DNA of 64,000 bases from positions 1,302,001 to 1,366,000 of the forward strand of contig NC_014804.1 of assembly GCF_000151105.2 (NCBI RefSeq). Direction: 5' to 3'. The translations under genes and the position numbers were made by a program. The DNA is from Thermococcus barophilus MP (GTDB taxonomy: Archaea; Methanobacteriota_B; Thermococci; Thermococcales; Thermococcaceae). Below the pieces are notes generated by a model. It made no database searches and was not told where the DNA came from. It saw nothing but the letters and a program-made list of their open reading frames with translations. Shown here one piece after another: positions 20,351 through 29,044 of the stretch (position 1 is its first letter; each line of letters opens with the position of its first letter).

Positions 20351-21079
20351 ATGAGGAGAGCAGTTGTCTTGTTTAGTGGTGGTTTAGATTCAACAGCTTG
20401 CTTATACTGGGCAAAGAAAAATTATGATGAAGTTATCATGCTCACGATAAATTATGGCAGCAACGAGGAGAGAGCAACAAACAAGGTAGCAGAGTTTTTC
20501 TCAAAAGAGCTGAACATTCCACTCAAAATTATTAAGCTCGATTTCTTAGAAGAGTTCTCCAAGCTTAGGGGAACTACATTAGTCGGAGGAGAAACACCAA
20601 GAGTTACAGCAAGAGACTTAGAAAACATGGAGAGAGCTCAAGAAACTGCTAAAAGCGTTTGGGTTCCAGCGAGAAATGTAGTGTTGATCTCTGTGGCGGC
20701 ATCACTTTTGGATGCCCTTGGAGGGGGGGACATTATAGTAGGATTCAACGCAGAAGAAGGTGCAACTTTTCCAGATAACACACCAGAATTTGTTGAAAAG
20801 ATGAACGAGATGCTGAGATATGGAGCGTTGAGTGAAGTCAAAGTTGTTGCACCCCTGATAAATCTCGACAAAAAAGGTATTGCAAAGCTTTTGAAGGAGC
20901 TGAATGCAAAATACGAATATTCAAACTCATGCTATATGCCAAAAGGCTTCACAGAGGATGGAAAGCCAATCCACTGCGGAGAATGTGAAAGCTGTGTAAG
21001 AAGACACCGTGGTTTAATGGAGGGTGTAGGGGAAGACAAAACAGTATATGCAATCAGACCCAAAATTGAAATTGCTTAA
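20351..21079 (+). CDS. queC: 7-cyano-7-deazaguanine synthase
   Basis: ATP-dependent enzyme converting carboxydeazaguanine to preQ0, the precursor of archaeosine in archaeal tRNA. The N-terminal PP-loop ([16 protein letters not shown]) binds ATP, and a C-terminal Zn site is visible as CYMPKG followed by [10 protein letters not shown]. The 242-residue length is normal. It is tightly coupled to pyrD (2-bp gap), an unusual metabolic pairing. Its 3' end overlaps the THUMP gene by 4 bp. Confidence 0.96.
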   Translation: MRRAVVLFSGGLDSTACLYWAKKNYDEVIMLTINYGSNEERATNKVAEFFSKELNIPLKIIKLDFLEEFSKLRGTTLVGGETPRVTARDLENMERAQETAKSVWVPARNVVLISVAASLLDALGGGDIIVGFNAEEGATFPDNTPEFVEKMNEMLRYGALSEVKVVAPLINLDKKGIAKLLKELNAKYEYSNSCYMPKGFTEDGKPIHCGECESCVRRHRGLMEGVGEDKTVYAIRPKIEIA

Positions 21080-21570
21080 AGCTCAACTTCTTTTTTAATT
21101 ATCTCATCTGGCTTGATGATACTAATCGCTGTTCTGTTCCCCAAAACCTCGATCCACACATACCAATCAGGATTGTCCAAGTTTACCACAGCATTCAAGT
21201 TTTCCTTGATCTTTGCACCAAGCTCAATCTCTATTTCCTTGCTTGAGCGTATCCAGTTTCCTCTCCTTTTACAACGAACGGCAAAGCTTTCACCTTCTTT
21301 AATCCTGGCCTTTGCAAGTTTGAAGCCTTCCTCAATTATATCCTCCTTCCTGCTCCTGACAAACTTCTCAAGTGGGATGATCTTGAAAATTGCAGTTGTT
21401 TCAAAGCCCTTTAAAATTTCCAAAGCTTCCTCTTTTTTTAGACCGGTTTTAACGATTAAAACACCTCTCCATCTTGTTCTTCTTATCTTGACATCACCCA
21501 ATGCCCATTCGAGTTCTAAACTTGCATCTCCCTCCCTGCCCGAAGGCACAGTGACGAGTAACGTTGTCAT
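21076..21570 (-). CDS. THUMP-domain RNA-binding protein (Tan1-like, COG1818)
   Basis: A 164-residue protein with an N-terminal alpha-beta region ([24 protein letters not shown]) and a THUMP domain ([45 protein letters not shown]). Its eukaryotic counterpart Tan1 assists tRNA cytidine acetylation by Kre33/NAT10. A similar partnership with archaeal Nat10 is plausible but inferred. ATG 21570 is preceded by GGAGGTG; the longer frame extends 28 codons into the intergenic region without support. Confidence 0.88.
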   Translation of the reverse strand: MTTLLVTVPSGREGDASLELEWALGDVKIRRTRWRGVLIVKTGLKKEEALEILKGFETTAIFKIIPLEKFVRSRKEDIIEEGFKLAKARIKEGESFAVRCKRRGNWIRSSKEIEIELGAKIKENLNAVVNLDNPDWYVWIEVLGNRTAISIIKPDEIIKKEVEL

Positions 21571-21635
21571 TTTTTCACCTCCCATGAACAAGCTTTTATA
21601 TCTATACATTCCAAAATTTAAACTTGGTGGGTAAA

Positions 21636-22844
21636 ATGGAAAAGCCAAGCACACTTAAAGTTTATCCCTCTCCTTCCTATGAGGTATACGGCCTGTCAAG
21701 AAATCCATTTGGAGAACTTGCAAGTGAGGGAATCGAGGACATAGAGAGCATTCATGTTTACCAAGAGGTTGATATGAAGCTGTCGATGATAATATCCGAG
21801 GTAATCGGCAATAAAAGCTCAATTGCATTTTCCATCGTTGGACCCTTGGGAATGGGAAAAACCCAGAGGCTGAAAAGTATTGCCAAGGCAATAAGCGAAC
21901 GGGGAGGGAAAGCAATCTACGTCAAGGTGGACACCAATGATATTTTAAAAATTACACGAGATCTTTTTAATTCAATGAAGCCACCAAAGAGCAGAACAAA
22001 CATATTCTTGGAAAATTTGAGCAGAAAGCTTGGCTTTATTGACCGCTTAGAAAAGATGTTATCCTCAACTCAGGAGTATAAATCAAGGGATATAGCGGAA
22101 ATGCTGACAAAGGAGCTCGGCAAATATCCATATTCTGCCCTCCTCCTCGATGAGCTTGAGAACATGCAGAGTGCAAGGGAGCAGGAAAAAATACAGTTTT
22201 TTGAAATGCTGAGGCACTTCATAAGCAACATGCCTCCCGGATGCATAGTGGCTTTCGCATGCATTCCGGAGGCTTACGAGGAGTACACAAAAATTTTCCC
22301 GGCATTTTTCATGAGATTACATTACGAATTCAAGCTCAGACCTATGAGTCTTGAGGAGACATTTGAGCTTGTCAAGAAGAGGTTAAATAAAGTCAGAATC
22401 AGGGACACAGACGATCCCATTTATCCATTTACCGAAGAGGCAATAAAACTCATTCACGAACTTGGAAAAGGCAATCCCAGACAGATTTTAAGGCTGTTGC
22501 ATTACGTGCTAAGCGAAGCCAGCAAACACAAATTTGACCCCATTGACGATTACGTTGTTACAACAATTCTTGAAGAGCCAAAGAACTTAGAGGAGTACCT
22601 AACAAGGATTCCAAAAGACTACAGAGATTTGGTTGAAGCGATAGTCTACAAGTTTAACGGAGGACCAGTAAGCTATATTCAGGTTGCAAAAGAGGTTAAA
22701 AAGCCAGGTATTCAGGTTTACGAACATCTTGAAGAACTTATAAGGTTGGGATTCCTCATTGGAGATCCGAAAGGCAACTACAAAGTCCCAGACTATGTTA
22801 GAAGATTCCTTGAGCAGGAAAAGAAAGAGGAGGAAAGTGAATGA
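21636..22844 (+). CDS. AAA+ ATPase with C-terminal winged helix (Orc1/Cdc6-like or MoxR-unrelated STAND-type)
   Basis: A 402-residue soluble ATPase. Walker A is GPLGMGKTQ (about residues 71-79), Walker B is SALLLDELEN, and sensor-2-like ELGKGNPRQILRLLH precedes a C-terminal winged helix (VSYIQVAKEVKKPGIQVYEHLEELIRLGFL). The layout resembles archaeal Cdc6-like or COG1672-type ATPases, but the N-terminal YGLSRNPFGELASEGI suggests an AAA family of its own. The function is unknown. ATG 21636 follows GGTGG. It overlaps the next gene as ATGA. Confidence 0.85.
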   Translation: MEKPSTLKVYPSPSYEVYGLSRNPFGELASEGIEDIESIHVYQEVDMKLSMIISEVIGNKSSIAFSIVGPLGMGKTQRLKSIAKAISERGGKAIYVKVDTNDILKITRDLFNSMKPPKSRTNIFLENLSRKLGFIDRLEKMLSSTQEYKSRDIAEMLTKELGKYPYSALLLDELENMQSAREQEKIQFFEMLRHFISNMPPGCIVAFACIPEAYEEYTKIFPAFFMRLHYEFKLRPMSLEETFELVKKRLNKVRIRDTDDPIYPFTEEAIKLIHELGKGNPRQILRLLHYVLSEASKHKFDPIDDYVVTTILEEPKNLEEYLTRIPKDYRDLVEAIVYKFNGGPVSYIQVAKEVKKPGIQVYEHLEELIRLGFLIGDPKGNYKVPDYVRRFLEQEKKEEESE

Positions 22845-23371
22845 ACTATGATGAGCATGTGCTTGGGGGAATTATTACATACCCCCTTGCTGTTTTGACT
22901 GCCTCTCTCCTCAGAGCATACTTAAATGTGCCTTTCCAGCTTAGTTTCATGGCAATGGCGCTCGGTTATGCATTCTACGTCTTAGGAAGCGACTTACCGG
23001 ACATGGATCATCCAGATGCCCTTATTCATAGAGGAACAAAGCCAATTGTAGCGGTTGCAATTGGAATTTCAGCTTTTCTGAAGTTCAGCGAAATTTCAAT
23101 AACTGAATATGAATGGGCAAATTTAACGATAGCCTGGGGAGTTGCTGTGCTTTTTGCATTCGCCTCCTGGTACATTTTCTCCACAATAATGCCCAAACAC
23201 AGGGGCATAGTCCATTCAGTGGGCTTTGCATGTGTATACGGTCTGCTTGGATTTGCTCTGCCAGTTTATGGTCTTGGGCTACATTGGGAAGAGGGGCTGT
23301 TTGTAGGATTTGCGGCATTTATGGGATATCTACTTCACTTGATTTTGGATAAGCAGGTTAAGTTGCTTTGA
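22841..23371 (+). CDS. YdjM/DUF457-type membrane metal-dependent hydrolase
   Basis: A 176-residue membrane protein with four or five hydrophobic helices and the metal-binding pattern of the family: DEHVLGGIITYPL at the N-terminus, GSDLPDMDHPDALIHRG and PKHRGIVHSVGFA, and a late LLHLILDK. The physiological substrate is unknown. The start overlaps the preceding ATPase stop, so the two are translated together. A functional link is likely but undefined. Confidence 0.88.
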   Translation: MNYDEHVLGGIITYPLAVLTASLLRAYLNVPFQLSFMAMALGYAFYVLGSDLPDMDHPDALIHRGTKPIVAVAIGISAFLKFSEISITEYEWANLTIAWGVAVLFAFASWYIFSTIMPKHRGIVHSVGFACVYGLLGFALPVYGLGLHWEEGLFVGFAAFMGYLLHLILDKQVKLL

Positions 23372-23443
23372 AATTATTACACAAGTTTGCCCAATAATGC
23401 TTTTAAATTGTTCAATCGGATGTAGGGTTGGAGGTGAGTCAAG

Positions 23444-24433
23444 ATGTTCAGTTTAACAGGCTTTTCAAAAGGAAAGGAAGAAAAAACAACCTGGGATGTT
23501 GTAATCATCGGTGCTGGACCGGCTGGATATACAGCAGCAATCTACACAGCGAGATTTGGACTTGAGACCATAATCATAAGCAAAGACCTCGGGGGGAACA
23601 TGGCATTAACAGACCTCATTGAAAACTATCCAGGATTCCCGGAGGGAATCAGTGGCTCAGAGCTCAACAGAAGGATGTACGATCAAGTGAGAAAGTACAA
23701 CGTTGATGTGATATTCGATGAAGTGGAGAGGATTGAAAAGGGAGAATGCCCGTACTATGAGGGGAAATGCTACTGGATGGTTTACACTAAGAATGGTAGA
23801 GTTTACAAGGCAAAAACCGTTATTATAGCCGTTGGAGCAGAGCCGAGAAAGCTCAACATCCCAGGAGAAAAGGAGCTTACGGGCAGGGGAGTGAGCTACT
23901 GTGCAACATGCGATGGACCTCTCTTTGTCGGGAAGGAAGTGATAGTTGTCGGCGGTGGAAACACTGCACTGCAGGAAGCATTATATCTCCACAGCATTGG
24001 CGTTAAAGTTACACTTGTTCACAGGAGGGACAAGTTCAGAGCTGACAAGATTCTCCAGGACAGATTCAAAGAAGCCGGTATTCCAGCAATTTTAAACACC
24101 GTTGTAATTGAGATAAAGGGAAAGGAAAAAGTTGAATCTGTTGTGCTTAAGAACGTAAAGACTGGGGAGGTTTTCGAGAAGAAAGTTGATGGTGTGTTTA
24201 TATTCATCGGCTATGAGCCAAAGACGGACTTCGTTAAACATCTTGGCATTACAGACGAGTGGGGTTACATACCCGTTGACATGTACATGAGGACAAAAGC
24301 TCCCGGTATATTCGCCGCGGGAGATATAACAAATGTTTTCAAGCAGATTGCTGTGGCAGTAGGTCAAGGTGCAATTGCAGCAAACTCTGCAAAGGAATTC
24401 ATTGAGAGCTGGATGGAAAAGAACGGTGCCTAA
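23444..24433 (+). CDS. trxB: Thioredoxin reductase
   Basis: FAD-dependent oxidoreductase, 329 residues. FAD motif VIIGAGPAGYTAAIYTARFG, redox-active disulfide CATCDGP, NAD(P) motif VVGGGNTALQEALYLHSIG and C-terminal FAD motif GIFAAGDITNVFKQIAVAVGQG are intact. In Thermococcales it reduces protein disulfide oxidoreductase and redoxins. An extra loop containing ECPYYEGKCYW (about residues 104-114) adds two Cys beyond the active site. Start ATG follows GGAGGTGAG, with a TATA-like TTTTAAATTG upstream. Confidence 0.96.
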   Translation: MFSLTGFSKGKEEKTTWDVVIIGAGPAGYTAAIYTARFGLETIIISKDLGGNMALTDLIENYPGFPEGISGSELNRRMYDQVRKYNVDVIFDEVERIEKGECPYYEGKCYWMVYTKNGRVYKAKTVIIAVGAEPRKLNIPGEKELTGRGVSYCATCDGPLFVGKEVIVVGGGNTALQEALYLHSIGVKVTLVHRRDKFRADKILQDRFKEAGIPAILNTVVIEIKGKEKVESVVLKNVKTGEVFEKKVDGVFIFIGYEPKTDFVKHLGITDEWGYIPVDMYMRTKAPGIFAAGDITNVFKQIAVAVGQGAIAANSAKEFIESWMEKNGA

Positions 24434-24537
24434 TTTCAACTTTTTCTGCTTTTTCTCGAAACTTTTTCGAACAAAGCTGTCCACTAATGAGCATAGGATT
24501 ATATAGCATAACTGCAACTCTTCTTTGGTGAGCTAAA

Positions 24538-25875
24538 ATGGTGAAGAGACCTGTTGTTAAAGAACTTCCCGGGCCGAAGGCAAAAGAGGTCATTGAGAGG
24601 AACTTTGAGCTCTTAGCAGTTACAACCCAAGACCCAGATGCCTTGCCAATTGTTATCGAGAGAGGAGAAGGAATTATGGTCTACGACGTTGATGGCAATG
24701 CTTTCTATGACTTTGGAAGCGGTGTTGGTGTTCTTAATGTTGGACATGTACACCCACGGGTCATTGAGGCTATAAAAAGACAAGCCGAGAAGTTCACACA
24801 CTTTGCCTTAAACGACTTCTTCTATGAAAACGCTGTAATCCTGGCTCAAAAGCTTGCTGAGCTTTCTCCAGGAGACTTTCCAAAGAAGGTAGTCTATCAG
24901 AACAGCGGTGCTGAAGCTAATGAAGTTATGATGAAGCTTGTCAAGTACGGAACAGGAAGAAAGAGATTCATAGCATTCTACCATGCATTCCACGGGAGAA
25001 CACAGGCTGTTCTCAGCTTAACGGCAAGCAAGTGGGTTCAACAGGAGAGATTCTTCCCAACAATGCCCGGCGTTGAGCACGTTCCATACCCAAACCCATA
25101 CAGAAACCCGTGGCACATTGACGGTTATGCCGATCCTAAGGAACTTGTAAACAGAGTCATTGAGTTCATTGAAGAGTACGTCTTCAGGCACGTTCCACCA
25201 GAGGAAGTTGGAGCAATTGTCTTTGAGCCGATACAGGGTGAAGGGGGTTATGTAGTTCCACCAAAGGAGTTCTTCAAGGAGCTTAAGAAGCTTGCAGATA
25301 AGTACGGCATTCTTTTGGCAGACGACGAGGTCCAGATGGGCGTTGGAAGGACTGGGAAGTTCTGGGCAATTGAGCACTTCGGCATCGCACCGGACACAAT
25401 CCAGTTCGGTAAAGCTATTGGTGGAGGAATTCCATTAGCTGGTGTCGTGCACAGGGCTGACATAGCTTTTGACAAACCCGGAAGGCATGCATCAACATTC
25501 GGTGGAAACCCAGTGGCTATTGCCGCTGCTCTTGAAGTCGTTGAAATTGTCAAAGAGCTGTTGCCTCACGTTCAGGAAGTTGGCGATTACCTCCACAAGA
25601 GGCTCAAGGAGTTTGAGGAGAAATACGAAGTTATCGGCGATGCAAGAGGTCTCGGATTAGCTCAAGCGGTGGAGTTTGTTAAGAACAAGGACACAAAGGA
25701 GAAGAACCCAGAGGTCAGGAACAAGGTTGTCAAAGAAGCCGCTAAGAGAGGTTTAATCCTCCTCGGCTGTGGTGACAACTCACTGAGATTCATTCCACCA
25801 TTGATCGTTACCAAGGAAGAGATTGATATCGCCATGGAGATTTTTGAAGAAGCCCTCAAAGCAGCTCTTAAGTGA
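24538..25875 (+). CDS. Class-III PLP aminotransferase or amino-acid racemase
   Basis: A 445-residue PLP enzyme. The Schiff-base Lys lies in [15 protein letters not shown], the phosphate and cofactor contacts in [15 protein letters not shown] and [13 protein letters not shown], and the Asp contact in [15 protein letters not shown]. In Thermococcales this branch includes ornithine aminotransferase and several amino-acid racemases (alanine/serine, leucine/methionine, broad-spectrum), which cannot be separated by eye. Start ATG follows TTTGGTGAG. Monocistronic by spacing. Confidence 0.9.
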   Translation: MVKRPVVKELPGPKAKEVIERNFELLAVTTQDPDALPIVIERGEGIMVYDVDGNAFYDFGSGVGVLNVGHVHPRVIEAIKRQAEKFTHFALNDFFYENAVILAQKLAELSPGDFPKKVVYQNSGAEANEVMMKLVKYGTGRKRFIAFYHAFHGRTQAVLSLTASKWVQQERFFPTMPGVEHVPYPNPYRNPWHIDGYADPKELVNRVIEFIEEYVFRHVPPEEVGAIVFEPIQGEGGYVVPPKEFFKELKKLADKYGILLADDEVQMGVGRTGKFWAIEHFGIAPDTIQFGKAIGGGIPLAGVVHRADIAFDKPGRHASTFGGNPVAIAAALEVVEIVKELLPHVQEVGDYLHKRLKEFEEKYEVIGDARGLGLAQAVEFVKNKDTKEKNPEVRNKVVKEAAKRGLILLGCGDNSLRFIPPLIVTKEEIDIAMEIFEEALKAALK

Positions 25876-25920
25876 TTTCCCCATTTCTTTCTTAATTTCT
25901 AAACCCGCTTGGATGCAAAA

Positions 25921-25959
25921 TCTTTATAAATATCAATTTCAAGTTTTAACTTGAAATTG
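25921..25959 (+). promoter_or_regulatory. TATA element followed by a 12-bp-arm palindrome
   Basis: TCTTTATAAATATC (25921-25934) is a strong TATA element. It is followed at once by a perfect inverted repeat with arms CAATTTCAAGTT and AACTTGAAATTG (25934-25959, 2-bp centre). It overlaps the predicted transcription start of the ECF S-component gene, a typical place for a repressor. Confidence 0.7.
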
Positions 25960-25982
25960 CTAATAAAGCGGAGGGGTGAGAT

Positions 25983-26585
25983 ATGGAGTTTGAGGTTATT
26001 GGAACATACGCTAAGCCAATTCTTGCACTCGCCGTTTTGGCATATTTTGCGTACATCTTTGTAATTAAAAAAGAAGAGTTTAAGAAGGCCCAAGTTGTTG
26101 CAATTTCAGCTGTGATGACAGCTTTAGTCACAGTTGCGACAATTGTAATTCAGGTCCCAACACCCCCGACAAGAGGATACATAAACCTTGGAGACACAAT
26201 GGTCATGCTGAGCGGTGTGCTGTTTGGTCCCCTTATAGGAGCATTTGCAGGCGGCTTTGGTTCAGCTCTGGCAGATGCGATTACAGGTTATGCCCACTGG
26301 GCACCTTTCACACTGATTATAAAAGGACTTGAAGGGCTGGTTGTAGGATACATAGCATACAAAAGAGAAGATTTCACTGGGATACTCATAGGGACTATAA
26401 TCGGCGGGTTCATAATGGTCTCCGGATACTTCCTTGTTGAAGTGTTCTTCTATGGTTATCCAAGTGCACTCGTTGAAGTTCCAGGAAACACACTTCAAGC
26501 AGTCAGTGGCATAATCGTGGGTGGAGGAATTGGATATATAATAAAGAGAGGATATCCAGACATAATGAACCTCATCCAAACTTAA
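25983..26585 (+). CDS. ECF transporter substrate-binding (S) component
   Basis: A 200-residue integral membrane protein with about six helices. The GYINLGDTMVMLSGVLFGPLIGAFAGGFGSALADAITGY segment is typical of vitamin-specific S components of the COG4720 type, and these partner with a shared EcfAA'T module encoded elsewhere. The vitamin cannot be decided; riboflavin or a thiamine precursor are candidates. Start ATG follows GGAGGGGTGAG. A palindromic operator at the transcription start suggests repression by vitamin status. Convergent with the DUF1884-like gene (4-bp overlap). Confidence 0.88.
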   Translation: MEFEVIGTYAKPILALAVLAYFAYIFVIKKEEFKKAQVVAISAVMTALVTVATIVIQVPTPPTRGYINLGDTMVMLSGVLFGPLIGAFAGGFGSALADAITGYAHWAPFTLIIKGLEGLVVGYIAYKREDFTGILIGTIIGGFIMVSGYFLVEVFFYGYPSALVEVPGNTLQAVSGIIVGGGIGYIIKRGYPDIMNLIQT

Positions 26586-26863
26586 ACCTTCTGTATCTCC
26601 TCCCACATATCTTTTTCTTTAAAAAGAAGCCCAATTGATATCCTTCTTGATGCCCTTTTCAGCTGCCCCAGATATTGGGAATCAGCTATCACAGCATCAG
26701 AGTTGAGCTCTTTTATCTCATAAACGGCAAGATGACACTCTTTGAGCACCTCAGATGCATGTTTTAGGAACTCTGGGCCTGCAAGCATTATATCCGGATT
26801 TAAGCCTTCTTCCCTAAGCTCATTGATAGTTGTTTTCACAAGCTCGTAGATTTCCTCCTTCAC
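26582..26863 (-). CDS. DUF1884-like small protein, possible A-domain (Family 4) encapsulin
   Basis: A 93-residue soluble protein ([32 protein letters not shown] at the start). It resembles the Pyrococcus DUF1884 family, whose crystal structure has been likened to the axial (A) domain of HK97-type capsid proteins and which has been grouped as Family 4 encapsulins. Members lie beside genes for deoxyribose-phosphate aldolase, GAPDH or hydrogenase. Here it overlaps deoC by 4 bp, matching that pattern. The family call is from memory; whether it assembles a shell is unknown. It could instead be an unrelated small partner of DeoC. Confidence 0.7.
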   Translation of the reverse strand: MKEEIYELVKTTINELREEGLNPDIMLAGPEFLKHASEVLKECHLAVYEIKELNSDAVIADSQYLGQLKRASRRISIGLLFKEKDMWEEIQKV

Positions 26864-27522
26864 CTCTTAGCACCCTCCACTATCTTCACTCCGCTTGAGG
26901 TGCCGATTCTGTTTGCACCCGCCTTTATCATTTCTAAAGCCTGCTCGTATGTTCTGATGCCACCTGCTGCCTTAACTCCAAGTTTATCGCCTACAACTCT
27001 TCTCATAAGCTTAACATCCTCTACCGTAGCACCTCCAGTACCAAACCCCGTTGAGGTCTTTACAAAATCTGCTCCAGCTTCCATTGCCAGCTTACATGCT
27101 ATTTCTTTCTCTTCATCGGTTAGATAACAGGTCTCAATGATCACCTTGACTATAGCCCCTTTTTCGTGAGCAACTTTGACAACCTCCTCTATGTCTTTCC
27201 TAACATAATCATAATCCCCGTCCTTCAGTGCCCCAATGTTTATGACCATATCAAGCTCATCTGCTCCATCTTCAAGGGCTTTCTTTGCCTCAAATACTTT
27301 GACCTCCGTTGGTGTTGCCCCCAATGGGAATCCAATAACAGATGCCACTTTTATGTCCGTGCCTTTTAATGTCTCCTTTGCAAGCTTTACACGGTAGGGG
27401 TTAACGCAGACAGCATAAAAGCCGTACTTTTTGGCTTCCTCGCACAGTCTGATTATATCCTCCTTTGTTGCATAAGGCTTCAAATTGGTGTGATCAATGT
27501 ACTTGGCAATATCAATTTCCAT
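26860..27522 (-). CDS. deoC: Deoxyribose-phosphate aldolase
   Basis: Class I aldolase, 220 residues, cleaving 2-deoxyribose 5-phosphate to glyceraldehyde 3-phosphate and acetaldehyde. The TIM-barrel signatures are intact: [44 protein letters not shown], the Schiff-base Lys in [15 protein letters not shown] and the second Lys in [11 protein letters not shown]. Start ATG follows GGTGATGTG. A minus-strand TATA element AAATATATGA lies about 40 bp upstream. It leads a two-gene operon with the DUF1884-like gene. Confidence 0.97.
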   Translation of the reverse strand: MEIDIAKYIDHTNLKPYATKEDIIRLCEEAKKYGFYAVCVNPYRVKLAKETLKGTDIKVASVIGFPLGATPTEVKVFEAKKALEDGADELDMVINIGALKDGDYDYVRKDIEEVVKVAHEKGAIVKVIIETCYLTDEEKEIACKLAMEAGADFVKTSTGFGTGGATVEDVKLMRRVVGDKLGVKAAGGIRTYEQALEMIKAGANRIGTSSGVKIVEGAKR

Positions 27523-27719
27523 TCACATCACCAAAAACTAAGTATTCTTATCATATATTTAGAACTTTTTCCTCAAAAATGGGTAGGTTAACCAGGAATT
27601 TGGAGAATGCTAAAAACAAAAAGAAGAACTCTTTACATTTTCCTTTTGAACGTCTCGCCTTTAAGGGTGGTGATGTAGTATTCTTGAGTCTGCCGTTCAA
27701 ATCACTGAAAGCCTTTTAA

Positions 27720-28026
27720 GTTTTGGAGTGGTAATGGACTCTGAAAGAGTCCTTTCACAGATAGCCCTCTTAGAGGGCTTTCACCGTGTCTCCTGCTTTT
27801 GCAGGGGAAGACGCCGATAGGCGTCCTTCGAAAACTGCCCTCTTGGGCAGTTAGAGTTTGAGATACGATAACCCCAAGCCTTTGTGGTAGGGGTAATGGG
27901 CCTGAGACCGGGCCTGCGGGCTGAACCGAAGCTGGCGACAGGAGTAGGTGATGGGCCCGCAAACCGAACCGCCAATGGCGAGGGGTTAAGTCGTTGGAAC
28001 CCTCGCCCTTCAGGGCGGGGAGGAGG
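27720..28026 (+). mobile_element. Hairpin-rich IS200/IS605-type remnant with omega-RNA-like right end
   Basis: A 300-bp GC-rich block without a coding gene. Its left part carries five perfect or near-perfect hairpins: GGACTC/GAGTCC (27736), GCCCTC/GAGGGC (27764), TCCTGC/GCAGGG (27791), GACGCC/GGCGTC (27810) and AACTGCCC/GGGCAGTT (27833). Its right end reads GTCGTTGGAACCCTCGCCC then a TTCA loop and GGGCGGGGAGGAGGTCAG. That form is typical of the 3' end of tnpB elements and their omega RNAs. No tnpA or tnpB frame is present. The last bases supply the stop codon of the adjoining gene. The left boundary is a guess. Confidence 0.55.
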
Positions 28027-28965
28027 TCAGTCCTTCCCAACACCTTCTGAAGCTCTGATTCCATACTTTTTGTACAGCCTTCTTCCAACCAGATAAAGCA
28101 CTGCAAATGGAGATATTATTATCAGCAGGGCAAGAATACCCCTAATTATCATAATCAGTATTGCCACAGCTTGGTATATGGTCTTTCTAAAGTCTAAATC
28201 AATCTCGAACACAGGCTTTTCTTTGCTCTCTATTGTAATGTGATATGTTATATAATCCGTGACTTTCTCATAGTAATCCTTCTGGAGGTAGAGGTAATTC
28301 AGACGGGAGTTTATTTCAGAGATCCTGTATTCAATTCTTAAAAGATCATCGACATCTTTTGAAAGGTTGTAAAATTCCAAAAGCTTCTTTTTCTCAGCCT
28401 CAAGGCTCTCAATTTCAGCAAGAATCTGGTTGTATTTGCTTGTCACATCTTGAGTGTCCAAGCGGAGGCTTTTGACGTTGTACCTCTGCAGGAGGGTTCC
28501 GACTTTATTTTCATTTTTTGCTGTGTTCGGAACCCTAAACTCCAAGTAGTAGACAGTCCTGTCCTGCCCCCTTGTAAGACGTTCAGAAATAATATACCCA
28601 CCAAGAGAATACACCTCGGCTTTTATTTCCTCGGTTACTTTTTCTGGATTTTCATCCTGAATAATGACGTAATAGTCTTTCTTTAGTCTCTGAATTACTT
28701 CCTTAGGCTTTTCATTATTTGTAACTCCTACTGAGGCTTGGGTAGCAGTCGGCTTTGTATACGTTGGAGCATATGCCATCGTTTGTGTGGACGTAACTCT
28801 TTTAGCTTCAATATCCCAGCCTTTTTCTTCATAAAGCGGAGGCTGATACTCCGGCTCATTTCCAACCTTAAGTGAAGCCCCGCTCTGAAAAACCTTTGAG
28901 ACAACAAACCCAGCGACGATTATCACAACAACCAAGAGAACTATCCCAATATTTCTTTTATGCAT
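28027..28965 (-). CDS. DUF4349-type membrane protein with coiled coil
   Basis: A 312-residue protein with an N-terminal membrane anchor (GIVLLVVVIIVAGFVVSKVF), an extracellular alpha-beta domain (about residues 95-165), a coiled coil (ILAEIESLEAEKKKLLEFY and on) and a C-terminal membrane helix (AVAILIMIIRGILALLIIISPF) with a basic tail. This is the DUF4349 layout; its function is unknown. ATG 28965 follows GGTGAG. The TGA stop is formed by bases at the right end of the IS-like element, so the native C-terminus may have been altered. It shares an upstream palindrome with the next gene. Confidence 0.88.
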   Translation of the reverse strand: MHKRNIGIVLLVVVIIVAGFVVSKVFQSGASLKVGNEPEYQPPLYEEKGWDIEAKRVTSTQTMAYAPTYTKPTATQASVGVTNNEKPKEVIQRLKKDYYVIIQDENPEKVTEEIKAEVYSLGGYIISERLTRGQDRTVYYLEFRVPNTAKNENKVGTLLQRYNVKSLRLDTQDVTSKYNQILAEIESLEAEKKKLLEFYNLSKDVDDLLRIEYRISEINSRLNYLYLQKDYYEKVTDYITYHITIESKEKPVFEIDLDFRKTIYQAVAILIMIIRGILALLIIISPFAVLYLVGRRLYKKYGIRASEGVGKD

Positions 28966-28995
28966 AGCTCTCACCAAAAATATTACTCATGATTA

Positions 28996-29032
28996 CATTT
29001 AAGGGTTGTTAAAGCTTCAAAATGATTTGAAG
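28996..29032 (-). promoter_or_regulatory. TATA element and palindrome upstream of the DUF4349 gene
   Basis: Minus-strand TATA CCTTAAATG at about 28997-29004, with a perfect inverted repeat CTTCAAA-ATGA-TTTGAAG at 29015-29032, twelve bases further upstream. The same arms and spacing occur before the next gene (30307-30324). Confidence 0.65.
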
Positions 29033-29044
29033 TGAAGGAAAAAG

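Noticed and set aside
27663-27716. Possible C/D sRNA (GTGATGT ... CTGA)
   Set aside because: Only 39 nt from C to D and no room for two guides; box D' and C' are not convincing.
27884-28096. Plus-strand frame MVGVMGLRPG... as a TnpB remnant
   Set aside because: Its translation shows no TnpB motif (no RuvC or zinc-finger residues); it runs through the structured right end and into the antisense of the DUF4349 gene.
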